This document shows, in pieces, positions 36,705 through 51,700 of a stretch of 64,000 nt of DNA. The stretch lies in the NCBI GenBank assembly GCA_900491605.1, contig UESW01004627.1:391114-455113 (forward strand), read 5' to 3'. The first letter of the stretch is position 1. The number at the start of each line of letters is the position of its first letter. A model generated the notes under the pieces. It was given only the letters and a program-made list of their open reading frames with translations. It had not been told where the DNA came from and did no database searches. This DNA comes from Calamus simplicifolius (lineage: Eukaryota; Streptophyta; Magnoliopsida; Arecales; Arecaceae). Both the position numbers and the translations under genes were made by a program.

Positions 36705-39700
36705 TCAGTCTGCTGTCCAGCTCTGTTCCACAATCTCGCGCACTCTCCTATTGTACTCACGCTTGTTTTCACTGAACATGCGTGCAGCTTCCGAATTTGC
36801 AGGCGAATTGGGGTTCGGATCACAGAGCAGCGACTGCAACACAGAAGCGGTTCCAGTGTTAATATATGATAACTTTGATATTTTAACTGACAAATTGCCC
36901 TTGCTTGGCAAAAGTATTAAAGGATGATTTATAAAAAAATATTTTCACCACATATACATAAATGGTCCAGTAAATGACAATGTTGGTCACTTGATACAGC
37001 TATGGATAATACACATTAGTATTTAGTACTAGTATTTGTCTCCAATGGTTTCCACGAGAATAAGGAAGCAATGCCAAAGAGATTTTTTTAACTTTTGACT
37101 TCTTGTTTTATTCAGATGAGTTATATAGCACCCTGTCCATGTGATCTAACAAAAATCTAAAGAAAATAAGGCCAAGGCCCTCTATCTACCATTTTGCTCA
37201 AAACCACAAGCAGGCCAACCTAGGAAAGTGTTTTGCAAGTGTGGGGATCAAGATATGGTTCTTATGGTGATAAATCATGAAAGCTAAGCACTAAGACCGG
37301 CCAAGGCATGAACCAACCCAGTCAATTAGCATACTTCCTGTTGACTGGTGCATTACTTGGCCTGAGGTTCAATTCCACATATTTCAAATTCATGTAACCA
37401 CATACAAGTCAAGTATATGATTGTAGTTAAATATCAGAAAATGCTAATTTCCATCCCTCTCTTATGACAGGAAGAACATCTTGCATTTACTTATGGAATA
37501 TGACCATGTTTGCTCAGCTACTATGATCCCATCACTTTCTTGTAATCTACCATTCCTCATCTGGCTTATGACTCCCAACTCTCATCTCACATCAATGACA
37601 AAGTATTATAATACCTCCAAGAAATTCTAAGTCTTGCAGAAGTCACATACCAACATGTAAAAGTATCGCAAATTTAGCAGCTCTGCAGAATGTATGGTTC
37701 TCTTTACCAACCAACCTACCTAGAAAGCTTAATGTGGCCCGACAAGCTATAACAGTACACAGCTGTGAATCTGCCTGGCTGGTAAACAACTTACCAACTT
37801 TTGCATTTGTTGTCAATAAGGCTCTCGTTGTTGTTGCATTACCTGCTCTTTATAAAATTTGTAATGTGTTTTGTCTTGAGCTCTCGTTGGTTGTCAAGAA
37901 AACCGACAAAAATACATTCATGTTAGAATGAAGAGGGGAAAAAAATTAAAATAGGAATTCTCTCGTGCTTGGTTGGACTAAGAAAAACACAAAGTCCTGA
38001 ACCAATTCTCTATTTACTATTTTCTCTCAAAATCACTAGTCTTGTAGAACCATTTGAGGTCTTTGAGAGAAAATTTTGGCCTTTAGTTTTCTCTTTTTTC
38101 ACTTATCCTGAATTTTCTTTTCACTACCAAATAAGATTCCTCTCTAACTATTTATATTACATATTGGATATTACATAGATAATGTACTGTTGGATTAAGT
38201 CTTTTAACTGTGTTGAATCAAGCTATGCTTCGAATTTGGATCGAGCTTGATCAAGCTTAAATTGATTTCATCTCAATTAAAGATTGTCAAGTTGAAAAGC
38301 ACATGTTCAACTTGGTAGGAAATTAAGCTAAAGCTTGAATTCCTACCTTAAGTTATGATAAACAAATCAAGCTTGATCCCAGATTTCAAGCTCCAAATAA
38401 TTTCAAACCAATCTTGACCCGACCCAAGTTTGCTGTAGGATGGATTCTAAGATTTGTCAGACTGGGTAGTCAAAGCCTATCAAATTTTCTAAGGAACCAG
38501 CAAGCTTCCGGCACAGCATAGCTTCTCATACAAATATCAGATTCCTGAGCTTAGACTCATTGAATAGATCTCTTCGAGATCTACTATTGATATTTGATGA
38601 CACCTGGTCAAATTCTAATGTTTTATGGCTGAAAAAAGTGGCTGGAAGCTTCAGCCGCAATTTACTCACGAACATATTCCAAATATGGAATTCTAGTCAT
38701 TTTAGGAGTCCTTTAGTTAGATGTATGTAGATCAAAAGTAGTCTAGGGTTAGTATTATTGATATCCTATTTATATAGCTTGCAAAATGTTGTAAAAATAT
38801 GTTTTGAATTTTGGTAATTATAAATTATTGATTTATCATGGTGAATTCCACCACACAAACTCCCTTTTCTTCTAAATCTCTTCTGAATTCTTCTAAGTTC
38901 TCTTTATCTATATTTCCTCTTCTTAAATTTTTCTACAGGCCTTATATGTTTCTCATGCTATGCTATCAATGATGCTAAGCTCCATTACAACCCTACCTCA
39001 ACTCACGTACCAAAGTTTTCAACATAGAGCAACAAAATAAAATCATCAAGTAATTTCATATAATATTCTGTCGGCTATAAAAGTGTCTTATTGGTGAAAT
39101 TTGAATATATCAAAAATGAACAGATAACTATTAAATTTGAACGAAAACCATGATGATGATAATGAATGAATATAGATTTCAGGCTTTATGATGGAACTAC
39201 ATTGTCAATTGGTTGTAACGTCAGATTTCATTCCTACATGACAGAACAATGGTGTTTGTGAATTAAACAGGAATAAATAAGCATAAAAGCGTTCAGATAT
39301 AAACATTTGTTTTAAAAAAAGAAAGATTCTCAAACCTGGATTGATGTAAGTATTGCAGCGACATCATATATTGGACTCCATTGATTCTGTAGGATATCCA
39401 AGCATATGCTTCCATCCGCATAAACTATAAAAATTCAACCAAAAGAGGTTAAAATAAGAAAAAGGATGCCTCAGCACCCAACATATAACACTACTATGTA
39501 GGATCATAATCCACAAACTGTTAAATAATAAAAATAGAAGGGAATATTCAATGCCATTATAGTCATCATCAAAGCAATTTTTTTTTTTTTTTGGTACAGA
39601 TCATCAAAGCAATATTTAAGCATATGCAAAGAGCAATAGCGCTCCTTTTAAGATGATGAAATGACAGCCCTGTAAAGTTAATAATATGGGCAAAGGAAAA

Positions 39701-42700
39701 AAGACTGACTTTCTGACCTTTCAAGATAGAGCTAGTTTTACTCGGTTAATGGTTCTTCACTCAACAGTCAACTTGTCCACATAACAGGGGCAATTTTTCA
39801 CTAATTATGACTGACAACAAAGGTGCTGATTTATTCAAATATCACAAAAAAATATTACTGATCGTTTAGTAATATAAGTTTTTAAAGCTATAGGTAGATA
39901 TAAGAAAGTTAGACCAGGTACGTAGCATCGGTCAATGTCCACATAGGAAGCATCATGGATAAACCAAGCAGGCTTCCTTGACTAGCTCAATTAAGAACCT
40001 AATGCGTACAATGCCATTTCACCTCCTTCCCAAATTAAAGACAATGCATTGCAGTTGTAAAGAAACTTGTTCAAAGACCAAGTAGCCAACCAGGAAGTGT
40101 TACCTTATAACATCATAACACAAGATATTCACCCAAAAAAAAATCCATTATGGATGGAATGACCTAAGTTTTGGAGATCAGAATTTATAGATCCCAATGG
40201 ACCAATATAGTATGTATGAGGCATCACGTCATCCACTCTCCAAGCTTGCTATTGTTGCAAACTGATCACACAGCTTAAGTACTATTGCTATCATTTAGAA
40301 TGCAGCTTCCTAGGATCAAGATGCTTCAGCTTGAGCACTTCCTATTGCCACTATTAGTCATTGCTAGGATACAAAATGAACCAAGACATAAAAGAATTGA
40401 TGCAAGTCCAGATCCATATAGAGCTGAATAATCTTCATATAAGAACTTAACTGTTTGGATGAAACATTCGAGAAACAAAGCGCACAGTTGGTGGTTTATT
40501 TGGATAATCCTCTGTAAACTGAAGTGTCAGTTTGAACGTACCTGACAAGCTCAATATAAGTTCACACGTTAGAGAGAAGATATCCATGACAACAAAATCA
40601 ACAACTTAAAAGTCATACAAGCAGTTAGGAATTATACGAAGCCAGCAAAAACACACCACGATTACAATAATTATAAACCTGCAGATTTGAAGCCAATATA
40701 ATTATGATGAAGAATAGATACCTATAGAACATTACATTAGAGCAAGAATTACATATTTCAAAAAGTTATAACAACATAGCTATGATACATCCAATCATCT
40801 CCACTAACTTTTCAGCCTGGCATGACGATGTATAAGAAAACATGAGTACTATAATTTTGAATTAGAATAAGAAAATTATTAACACTGTAGCTCATGTTAC
40901 TCACACATAGCGCATCCGACATTCAGATGCTTTTAGTTTATCCTTAGTTTCAGAATTATAGAAGACCAAAGATAATTTAGATGCCCATTAATAAATGGGC
41001 TTGAAATTGAAACGTATAAATTTAGAATTATGTCTGATGAGGCTGATCAAGCCACGTTAGGGCTAACGGACCAAGTGACTAACGGACGGAGTCAAGGTCG
41101 GGTGGACTAAGTCAACACCAAGGGACTCCCGAGTCCCCCCCCCCCCCCTCGGCCTCAGCACCAAGGGACTTCCGAATCCCCCTGGCCTCGGTAGGGGAGT
41201 CGGGGAGATGCGTGGGGAGCAGAACCCGGTGCCACTCTGTTATCACACAGCTTTCAATCCCCAGAAGGTGATTGCTTCGCCAGCGCCCGAGTTGCTTGAT
41301 CCCAGAGACTCGGAGAGGAAAGAAGAGCCGGTCGAACGCTTGTTGACCTTCCCACTTAGGGAGGACCCAACGAAGACGGTCTGAGTTGGGGCGCTTCTTC
41401 CCGAGGAGGCAAGAGACCGACTCCTCACCTTCCTACGGGCCAACTCAGACGTCTTCGCTTGGTCAGCGTCGAACATACCGAGCATACCAACAGAAGTGAT
41501 TACCCACAAGCTCAACATCGACCCAAATTGTCGGCCAGTCCGGCAGAAGAAGAAGAACTTCGCCCCTAAACGGCAGAGGGCCGTCGACGAGGTGCGCAAG
41601 CTAACGACCGCTGACCACATCCGAGAGGCCCAATACCCTGACTAGCTGGCGTGGTTTGGTCCGTAAGGCCAACAAGAGCTGAAGGATGTGTGTCGACTTC
41701 ACCGACCTCAATAAAGCGTGCCCTAAGGACAGCTTTCCGCTACCCAAGATCGATTAGCTGGTGGACGCCACATCTGGCCACGAGACGCTTAGCTTCATGG
41801 ATACCTTCTCAGGGTACAACCAGATCAAGATGGACTCGACGGACGAGGAGGCCACTTCCTTCGTGATCGAGAAGGGTGTCTACTGCTACAAAATAATGCC
41901 CTTCGGACTAAAGAATATAGGGGTCATATATCATAGGCTAATGAATAAAGTCTTCGAGAACAAAATCGGGCGCAACATAGAGGTGTACGTGGACGACATG
42001 CTCACCAAAACTGTCCTTGCCTATGGCCATATTGCTAACCTGACGGAGACCTTCGGCAACCTTCGCCACTATCAGATGAAGCTAAACCCGCAGAAGTGCC
42101 TTCAGAGTCACGACAGGCAGGTTCCTAGGCTTTCTGGTGATACAGCGAGGTATCGAGGCTAACTCGAAGAAAATCTAACGCCACCATCGACATGAGGTCA
42201 GCAGCCAGCAAGAAGGTGCAACGGCTCACCGGAAGAGTGGCAGCCCTGAGCCACTTCCTATCGAAGTCGGTAAAGAGGTGCCTGCCCTTCTTCAGAGCCT
42301 TGCGCAAGGTCAATGGCTTCGAGTGGACGGAGGAGTGCCAAAGAGCGTTCGAAAGACTGAAGGAGTTCCTGTCAACTCCGCCATTACTGTCCAAGCCGAG
42401 GGAGGGAGAACTCTTCCTCTACCTCGCAGCGTCCCCTGAGGCGGTCAGCTCTGTGCTCGTTCGCGTTGACACCAACAGAACGCAGAGGCTCGTCTATTAC
42501 ATCAGCAAAGTGCTTCATGATGCGAAGATCAGGTATTACAAAACTAAAAAGGTTATTTTCGCACTGATCGTCTCCGCTCAACATCTCAGGCCTTACTTCC
42601 AAGCCCACCCGATCATGGTACTCATGGACCAACCGCTCAGGTCGCTCCTGTCCCGTCCTGACACTTCTGACCGACTGGCAAAGTTGGCTATCAGATTAGG

Positions 42701-45700
42701 AGTTCAACCTGTCGTTTCGACTGTCGGCCATGAAGTCCCAGGTCCTAGTGGACTTCCTGATCGAGTGCACTTGGACCGGAGAGCGGCCAGAGGAGCCCCG
42801 CTTGGCGCCTCAGGCGCTACATCCAAGGCGGGGAGGAAAGATTGGATCCTTCATGTGGACGGGGCATCAAATTCCCAATGGAGCGGAGCCAACCTTATCC
42901 TCGCAAGCCTAGAGTGAATAGTGGCAGAGTACGCCCTTCGGTTTCTATTCCCAGCCACTAACAATCAAGCAAAGTATGAAGTCTTGCTAGCGGAAATAAA
43001 GCTCGCCAAGGAACTCGGAGTAAAGCACCTCAAACCTTCACTGACTCGCAACTCGTTTCCAGGCAAATTGCTAGAGAGTACGAGGCCCGAGACCCCATCA
43101 TGTCCCGCTATTTGAGTAAGGTCGAATCACATACCTCATTCTTTACTCACTTTAGTGTTAGCTACATCCCTAGAAGCGAGAACGCCAGAGCTGACGCCTT
43201 GTCCCGACTGGCCACTTCAACCGACGGGGCTCTGGGAAGGACTTACGTGGAGCATCTGGAGGCCCCAAGCATCGACGCTGTGGAGGAAGCTCTCCCGATC
43301 AACCTTCACTGACTCCCAACTCGTTTCCAGGCAAATTGCTAGAGAGTACGAGGCCCGAGACCCCATTATGTCCCGCTATTTGAGTAAGGTCGAATCACAT
43401 ACCTCATTCTTTACTCACTTTAGTGTTGGCTACATCCCTAGAAGCGAGAACGCCAGAGCTAACGCCTTGTCCCGACTGACCACTTCAACCGACGGGGCTC
43501 TGGGGAGGACTTACGTGAAGCATCTGGAGGCACCAAGCATCGACGCGGTGGAGGAAGCTCTCCCGGTCAACCAAGAGTCCATCTAGATGGATGCATACAT
43601 CCGACACCTCACCAACGATGCCGACTACATCTTCCGTGAGATCCATGAGGGCATCTGCGGAAATCACCTGAGAAATCGAGCACTAGCGTACAAGCCCTTG
43701 CGCCAAGGGTACTATTGGCCTACCATAAGAGAAGGCGCTACTGAGTTGGTGCGGAAGTGCGATAGCTGTTAGCGACACGCCAACATCCAGCGACAACCAA
43801 CTTTCCAGCTAAGCCCTCTGTCGTCTCCATGGCCCTTTGCTCAGTGGGGGATGGATATCCTGGGACCATTCCCCCATGCCTTCGGTCAGCGAAAGTTTCT
43901 ACTCGTCGCCATCGACCACTTCACCAAGTGAGTAGAGGCTGAGGCACTCGCTAAGATCACCGAAGGCAAGGTAAGATCATTTTTTTGAAAATCAGTAATC
44001 TACCAATTCGAGCTGCCCCACACCCTCGTCACCGACAATGGCCGGCAGATCGATAACGCCTCCTTCAAAGAATACTGTGTTGAGTTGGGCATTTGCCATC
44101 GATTCACCTCCATCGGCCATCTGCAAACGAATGGAGCGGCTGAGGTCACAAACCGGACCATCCTTCAGGGGCTCAAACGTATCTGGACGATTTTAAAGGA
44201 AGATGGGTAGAGGAGCTCTCGAGCGTGTTGTGGGCATACCATACGATGCCACAGACTCCCACCGAAGAGACTCCCTTCAGCCTCGTATTCGGAGCAGAGG
44301 CTGTTATTCCTGTGGAGGTCAACGTCCCCAGCCCTCGGATGGAGTTATATGACGAGAGGGACAACCCAAGTCAGCTACGGGTTAACCTTGACCTCGTCGA
44401 GGAGGCGCGCGACCGAGCACGACTTAAAATGGCCGCCTACCACTAAAGAACAGCAAGGTACTACAACGTCCGAGTTCGTCCCAGAGCGTTCCGCCCTGGA
44501 GACTTGGTCCTCCGACGGGCTGAGGCCTCAAACCCACGGAAGGGGGCAAGCTGTCACCAAATTGGGAAGGGCCCTATCGGGTCACCAAAGCCCTCCACCG
44601 CATAGTGTACCGAATTGAGGGACTTGACGGAAAGCCACTCCCCCGCACCTGAAATTCGGACAACCTCCGTCAGTATTACAAGTAATGTACACAACTAACT
44701 GATCATAAATTTGAGCATCCCATTTTTGGCTAATGAAAAGATGTGTTTGAGTATCTTATTCTGTCAACACCAAAGACCGATGCAACGCCGACACCAAAGC
44801 CCGACTCCACGCTGGCACTAAAGACCGATACAACGCCAGTACCAAAGCTCGACTCCACATAGACACCAAAGACCGATGCAATGCCGGCACCAAAGCCTGA
44901 CTCCATGTCGGCACCAAAGACCGATGCAATGCCAATACCAAAGCCCGACTCCACGTCGGCACCAAAGACCGACGATAGGTCGGCACCCAAGACCAACTAT
45001 CAGCGTTGGCACAAAGACAAATTATCAACGTTGCACAAAAATCGACGACAGGTTAGCACCAAAGACCAACTATCAGCGTTGGTACAAAGACTGACGATAG
45101 GTCGGCACCCAAGACCAACTATCAGCGTTGGCACAAACATCGACGACAGGTCAGTACCAAAGACCAACTATCCGCGTTGACACAAGAACCGACACCAAAG
45201 TCGGCATGAAGACAAACCTACCGCAAAGTCCACATCTGAGGCCGACCCCAAGGTCGACTCCGAAGATCGACTTCAGAGTTTACCCCAATGCTCACCTCGG
45301 AATCCACTTTGATATCGACCTTACTGGAAGCCAAATGACCGCATCACGGTTTCTCATAGGCACAAGATAAGAAACATGCTACAAAAGTTAAGTACTCAAG
45401 GACTCAGAGAAGGTTCACTTTCATTCTTATCAAAAGAGTTTATAAAAATGCTGACTCGAGTTGGACTTCGATACAAGGGTATGAAATGGGCAAAAGGAGG
45501 AATACAAGGAGAAAAGGACCTCAGGTGTCGGCTGGTGCTGGCCCATCATCGGCTAATCTCTGCGCCATGGGCAGCACCTCCAACACCTCGTCGTCGTCGG
45601 GCTCGAGGTCATTGAGGCCTGCAATGCCGAAGACCCTCGCTGCCTTTCTCTTTGCATTCCCGGAAGCCTTGGAGGTAGACTTCGACCGAGGCCTCCGCCA

Positions 45701-48700
45701 TATCATCCAAGAAGGCATCAGAGTTCTGATAGCGACCCACAGCCTCGGCCGCTGCGACCTCCTCGATGGCCCGCATCGCCGCCTCCATCTCTGACGCCCT
45801 CTGGAGGGCCTCAAGCTTGTCCACCACGACATCAGCTACCCTGACATCGGCCATGCGAGTGATCTCCTCGGCGTTCTCCGCCCGATCCTCGGCCCCCCTC
45901 ACCAGCAAGGTAACGGTATGGAGCCGATGCTGGTGTGAGGTCGGCTCCACCTCCGTCTCCTTCAACTTCGCCTCAGCAGAACAGGTGCGCTCGAGTTCGA
46001 TCGCCGCCTGACGCCTGGCCTCCTCGACCTCTGCCCGCTCGGCCCGAGCCATCCCCAGTGCCTTCTCAACCTCCTCTGCCTGCTCGGCCCGAGCAATCTC
46101 GGGTGCCTTCTCGGCCCGGGCTCAAGCGTCGACGGCCTCCTATCGGAAGCGCCAGAGAACCCCGTCACCCTGAAGGGTGATGTCCCTCACGGCAACCATG
46201 GAGTTTACCATCTGCACAGGGAAACCCTCGTCAGCATAAAGCAAAGCAAGCAGAATTTCACAAGAAAAGGAAGACGCTTACCAAAAGCAGGGCCGCGAGG
46301 GCGTCGTGGAAGAAGGTGGAGGCCCCTTTACGGCGAAGCTCCCCCTGGAACTCCGATAGAAAAACCCGGGTCATCAGCTGCTCTACCATGCGGCCAAGAG
46401 GGGATCACTCTGAGTCCCCCTCCCTCTGCAGCCCCGGCCAACTCCGAGGTTGCAGGGGTCACACCAGAGACCGACGACATCCCCTCTGCCAACGGCTCCG
46501 CTGTCGTCCGGCACCCCTCTCCTGCGGGCAAGCCCCCGTCCAAGGTCGGCTCGGCTGCCGAGCGAATCGGCCCAACGCACGAGGTGACCGGCCCCATGCC
46601 CGAGGTGACCAACTCCGTGGGTGATGGGACCACCCTGACCCTTAGCTCCTCCGAAGGCAACTCGGCGGTGAGATCGATCGATGGTGCAGCACCCTAACTT
46701 GTCTGGGCCTGTTAGAGGGAGGGATCAGTGACTGAGAACGAGTCCTCTTCCCCGACCCCTCTGCATCGCTAGTGGCCCTCTTCCTCTTGGCCACCACCTT
46801 CTTCACGGCATCGATAAGTGTCCTCATATCCGCACATGCCAGAGATTGGTCAAAAAAAAGAAAAAAAAAAGGGAAAAAGTCTTCACGATTGCTCACCGTC
46901 GCTCGGGGCAATACCCGCGAGCCGAAGGTTCTCCTCCGAGAGTTCTCGACAGCGGGGGACCACAGAGGTCAGCAACTGCTCGAACACCTCCCGATCTCCT
47001 GAGACCACCGACAAGTTCTTGTTGAGCTCTGGGTTCAGGTCCCCCCAATCTGGCCTAACCCCCTCGAAGTGCGAAAAAAAAATCGGATCTTCCACCCTTT
47101 AACGGATGTGGGGAGACCTAGTTTGATGGCTCGATCGGGCCTAGGTGCGAACAACCACCATCCAACCTATGGGCGAGGATGTAGAGACTGCGGAACAAGG
47201 AGACCCTACCCTCTATGCCCTAGAAGCGACACAGCGCTAAAAACGCACAGATGGTCCGAATGGAGTTCGGAACCAGCTGTGCAGGCATTAAGGCATACCT
47301 GTGGAGGAAGCCAACTACGAAAGAGTGGAGAGAAAGCCGGAGACCCGCCTTGAGGAACACCTCATACAAGGCGACTCTCCTAGATTGAGAAGAAGTCACC
47401 CTATCGTCGGGTCAGAGGGCAGACAACCGGACGTCCTCGGGTATCCTATAGTATACCCTAAGAGATGCTAGGCCGGCGGGAGTGATGGTGGAGGCGATCC
47501 CCTCTAGGGATGCCCTCCTAACCCTAGGCGAAAAAGCTATGGTGGCCGAACAATCCCTGACAGAGATCCTGCCGGCAGCCCGCAGCTGTAATAAAGGGAC
47601 CTAGTCCTATGAAGAAGAAGAGGAAGACCATGGGGGCATTGGGGACGGAGAAACCCACAGTTGTGCCGAGGAAAGGGAAATGTGGTCATCGGAAAAAGGG
47701 AAGGAGGACCAAGAGGGTGACGAAGCCATGAAAAGGAAGCAAAGAGAAGTTAGTAAGGACTGACCTAAACGAAGGAAGAAGAACGGCAAGATCCGGGAGA
47801 GGAAGAATCGGATGAGGCTCAAGCTCAAGGAAAGAAGATCTCGAAGGTGCGAGGAGTTGGGTTCAGAGCGACCCTCCTCTTATGCCTCCTTTTTGAATTG
47901 TCCCACCTGGCTCGACTTGCCACGTGCACACCTGCCACCGAAAGATGCCTCGACAACCATCCGACGCACGGAATGCGAGATCTACGGCCAATGATAGGAC
48001 ATCGGTAACGTAAGCTCAATGATGACGATTACCTTTCCGCGGGTTCCGAGGGGTTTTCACGTTTCGAGGAGGATCCCCCTCAAGATCCGACGGTGAAGGT
48101 TGGCAAGGCAGTGGCATTGCGGTGCCCCATACCTTCAACATTAAAGAATCGTCACCCGCCGAGGACACGTGCCCCTCTCAGCGATTGATGATGCATCGGG
48201 ATCAACCATCAAATGATCTTACGCCCCTTTCACTAGGCGAAAAATGCACCCACACCATCTCAGGGGCGGGAGGGCATTTGATGTGGCTGATCAAGCCACG
48301 TTACGACTAACGGACCAAGTGACTAACGGACGGAGCCAAGGTTGGGTGGACTAAGTCGGCACCAAGGGACTCCCGAGTCCTCCTCGGCCTTGGCACCAAA
48401 GGACTCCCGAGTCCCCCTTGGCCTTGGCACCAGGGGATTCCCGAGTCCCCCTCGGCCTCGTCACCTGGCTTCCACGTGGCCCGGCGAATACCTGCAATCG
48501 CCACGTGGCCCACCAACCTCCTGCGACCCCGCATGGCCACTGCCAGTTACGACGCACGCCCAACATGACCAAACCCACCTACCACCTATGGCGTCGCCCC
48601 TGACAGGGAGATGGCAGGTCAAGCTACCCCTAACAAACTCGAATGGTTGCGACCTGTCCCTGTTAACCTTGCCACCTATCCTCCGTCAGACAATGATGTC

Positions 48701-51700
48701 TCGGATTCAACAACCTTCCAAAAAGGGATAAGAGGGACCCCTGAACAGGTATAGGAACCTTCGCTCGTAATGAGAAAAGGGATCCAAACTCCAAGTTTTT
48801 GACTAAGTCTTAGTCCATTTCTGAATAACTGTTTTCCAAGTTATTCACTTGAGCATCGGAGGGTCCCTACCGGAGCAACCGGTTCCTGGGGACTTTCTTG
48901 CAGGATTCCTACTTGAGAGGAGGGCTTGAGGATTCCCAAACCCATCTTCATCGTCTCTTGACCCACGTCCTTATCCGATGTTCAGGAAGGGTGATTTGGC
49001 AGCAACAATGTGCATGCAAACAAAAGACCCATAACTAGATTTGATCTCTCTCTCTCTCTCTTCTCACCCCCATACCCACCTGAAATACTAAGAAGCAGGA
49101 GCATGGGCAATATAGTCCGTCACCTTTGCTATCAACAATAAAAAATAATAATCATCATAAGAAAACTTATTTTGCAAAATTTCAATCCACATATTCAATG
49201 TAGGATTGAGGCAGCCACAGTCTTAAATCCCAGCAACAAACAACCTCACTGTCCTAGCCCATTATTGTGAGAAAATGGGAATTAGGACAAGGGCAGGACT
49301 CAAACCCATCTACGTGGGGAAAAAAAAAGAATGAAAAGAAGGGAAGAAATAAGAAAGCTAAAAAGAAGAAAAAGAAATAGAGGAAGAAAGAATAATGAAA
49401 GAAGGAGAGAGAAATAAAGGGTACTTATGGGATGACCATCGGGAAAGAGCAAGATAACAAGGCATTCCATCCATGGAGAAACTGAGACGGTCCTATGGGA
49501 TTTAAAACCTTGGAGGCAGCCTTAATAAAAAAAAGGTGCTTAAATATGCTTTAGTGAATCTATAAAGAAAAGATGGACCCAAAGTTAACATGGATAGAAG
49601 TTAGCATAATGAAAAAATGAAAAGCATGCGATAACACGAGGGCAAACCCTCAATAGGATTAATTGATGAATATCCCTAAAAAATTGAAACAAAACTTGAT
49701 GTTTATGATTACACTGAAAGGGCAATAGACATATCGCAGATTTACTGGCCCATTTCTACCTCCCTTTTATCACTACAGCTGATCAAGAAATAAAACGATA
49801 TCGGATCATGATTTAGTAAAACTCATTAATAGACATAATTAATATCCTAAGGTCTCATTCGAGAAGCAAAAGAAATTATGTGAGGCCCACACACATTTCC
49901 CCCCTTCCACTAGAAAATAAGTACCATGTGGGAAGTGGTATTTATTTTCCGATCCACTTTTCTCCTCTTCCAAGAAAACTTTTTTAGTAGAAAAACTTTC
50001 CTTAGGAAAATACAAATACCCAGCAAGAACTAAAAGAATTTTCCATGATGCCTTTTCTTCATGCCCCCTCAATAATCAAGTAGCTATATCTCAATTCCCT
50101 TGTATCGATACTCTGTGCATGTTTGCATCTAGTATTATTAAAAGCACCCTATGCACTTAAGCGCAAAAGACTTTTTGGAGCCAAGGTGCACATCTAAGCA
50201 AAATGCATATTTTTTGAAATAAATGGTAAACTAATTTATATTAGCAAGATTTATAATACAATAAAAAAGGTTAGAGAAATCATAACAATACTATATTTAG
50301 CCTATTAGCTCAATAAAAAGCCTCCACTTTCTCAGTTGAAATTTGTAACCCTTGGTGTCTTCCCTCCTCTTTCTTAAATAATAGTATATTTTGGGTGTTC
50401 CATTTCTTTGTTTTCTAATTTTTAGCCTTTTTTGTAGGGTAAGAGAAATAATTCTATATGGGATGATGCATCATAAAGTCAATATAGTGTAAAAAATATG
50501 ATAGATTTAAAAAAATATATAAATATAGCATATTGAGAGAAGCATGCTTTTTTGTGCTTCAAGACAAATCAGGCATGTATCTTTTTTATCTCATATGCCT
50601 ATATGAAAATACCTTATCTAGGATACAAGAAGTGCCTAACTCTTAGCACCTACAACCTCATGTCCTAGGTATACCTTACAATATAAGAAGCATGTAATCC
50701 TTGGCGTCTTGCATCTTAGGCGCACCTTTGACAACATTATCTGCATCTCACACATATAGAAACAAAGTAATTAGCCATCTCTCCCCTTTCTTACTACAAT
50801 GGTAACACTAATATACCATATATAACAACAAATACTATATATAAACTTAACTATGTGCTAGTAGCGTTCCTTATTATTTCAAGAATTACTAAATTCAGGC
50901 AAGTGAATATTATTGTATAATGTGCAAATTCATTTTCTTAAAGGGCACTAGCTTTATTCCTAAGTTAATGGAAAGTTATCATCCAACATGTAATCATCAT
51001 CTCTTTCTCCTAGCCTCTATCCAAGCTCAAAGAACATCCGCTAGGTTCCTCCACATGAGCTTAAATTTCAAAAAATAATGTAGCTCTCTCTACCCAGTAA
51101 CTAGCCTAATAGGTTTCATGGTAGACTATCTTTTTTTAAATGGCCAGGATTTTGGCACCAATTCCTAAGAATTGAACTCAAGTTGACATCTTGCCATATC
51201 ACTAAATCCTTCCATGAGGCCTTCTCAATTTAGAGTCTTTTATTGTTGACCCAACATTTAAAATCATAGGGCTTGGATGATGATATGATGATGACAACAG
51301 TGATGATTTTCACTTCCTTTAATTCTTCCTTCTTTTCACTTTTTATTTGAACTTCAATCATTCATATTATTTATAATGAAAAGATTATTGGGAAAAGAAA
51401 CTGAGGCCAATGAGATTCCAGTAATGGGAACAAGTTTCCTATTCTGCTTCATTCTGGTATGAGATTCAAGCCTTTTTAAATCAGGAATCTATTTACTAGC
51501 TCAAACCCAAGCAATACAGTTTTCATTAATTCAAGAAATAAATACCAAGACCCAGCCTGTAATCACCAAACAATGATCCTGCCTCCGTATTCTACATGAC
51601 TCCTCTCTCTCCTCCCTCTAACACACACACCCCCCCCCCCCCCCAAAAAAAAAAAAACAAAAACAAAACAAAACAAAAAAAAACAAAAAACAAAAACAAA

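Larger units (their letters stand above)
41030..49012 (+). mobile_element. Tat-lineage Ty3/Gypsy element A, 5'-deleted, in the large E2 intron
   Basis: The element is 41035-49007. Its 5' LTR is reduced to 156 bp (41035-41190), while the 3' LTR is 729 bp (48279-49007); both start TGATG(a/t)GGCTGATCAAGCC. The flanking pentamers ATGTC (41030-41034) and ATGTG (49008-49012) differ at one base. The missing part covers the rest of the 5' LTR, the primer-binding site, gag and protease. Present are RT, RNase H, a second archaeal-type RNase H, integrase, a minisatellite, an antisense gene and a polypurine tract. The order and the second RNase H identify the Tat lineage. Its coding strand is opposite to the host E2 gene. 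Stops and frameshifts make it inactive. Confidence 0.92.

Noticed and set aside
44730..45180. Repetitive ORFs of 64-99 codons in several frames
   Set aside because: Direct consequence of the minisatellite period being a multiple of three.
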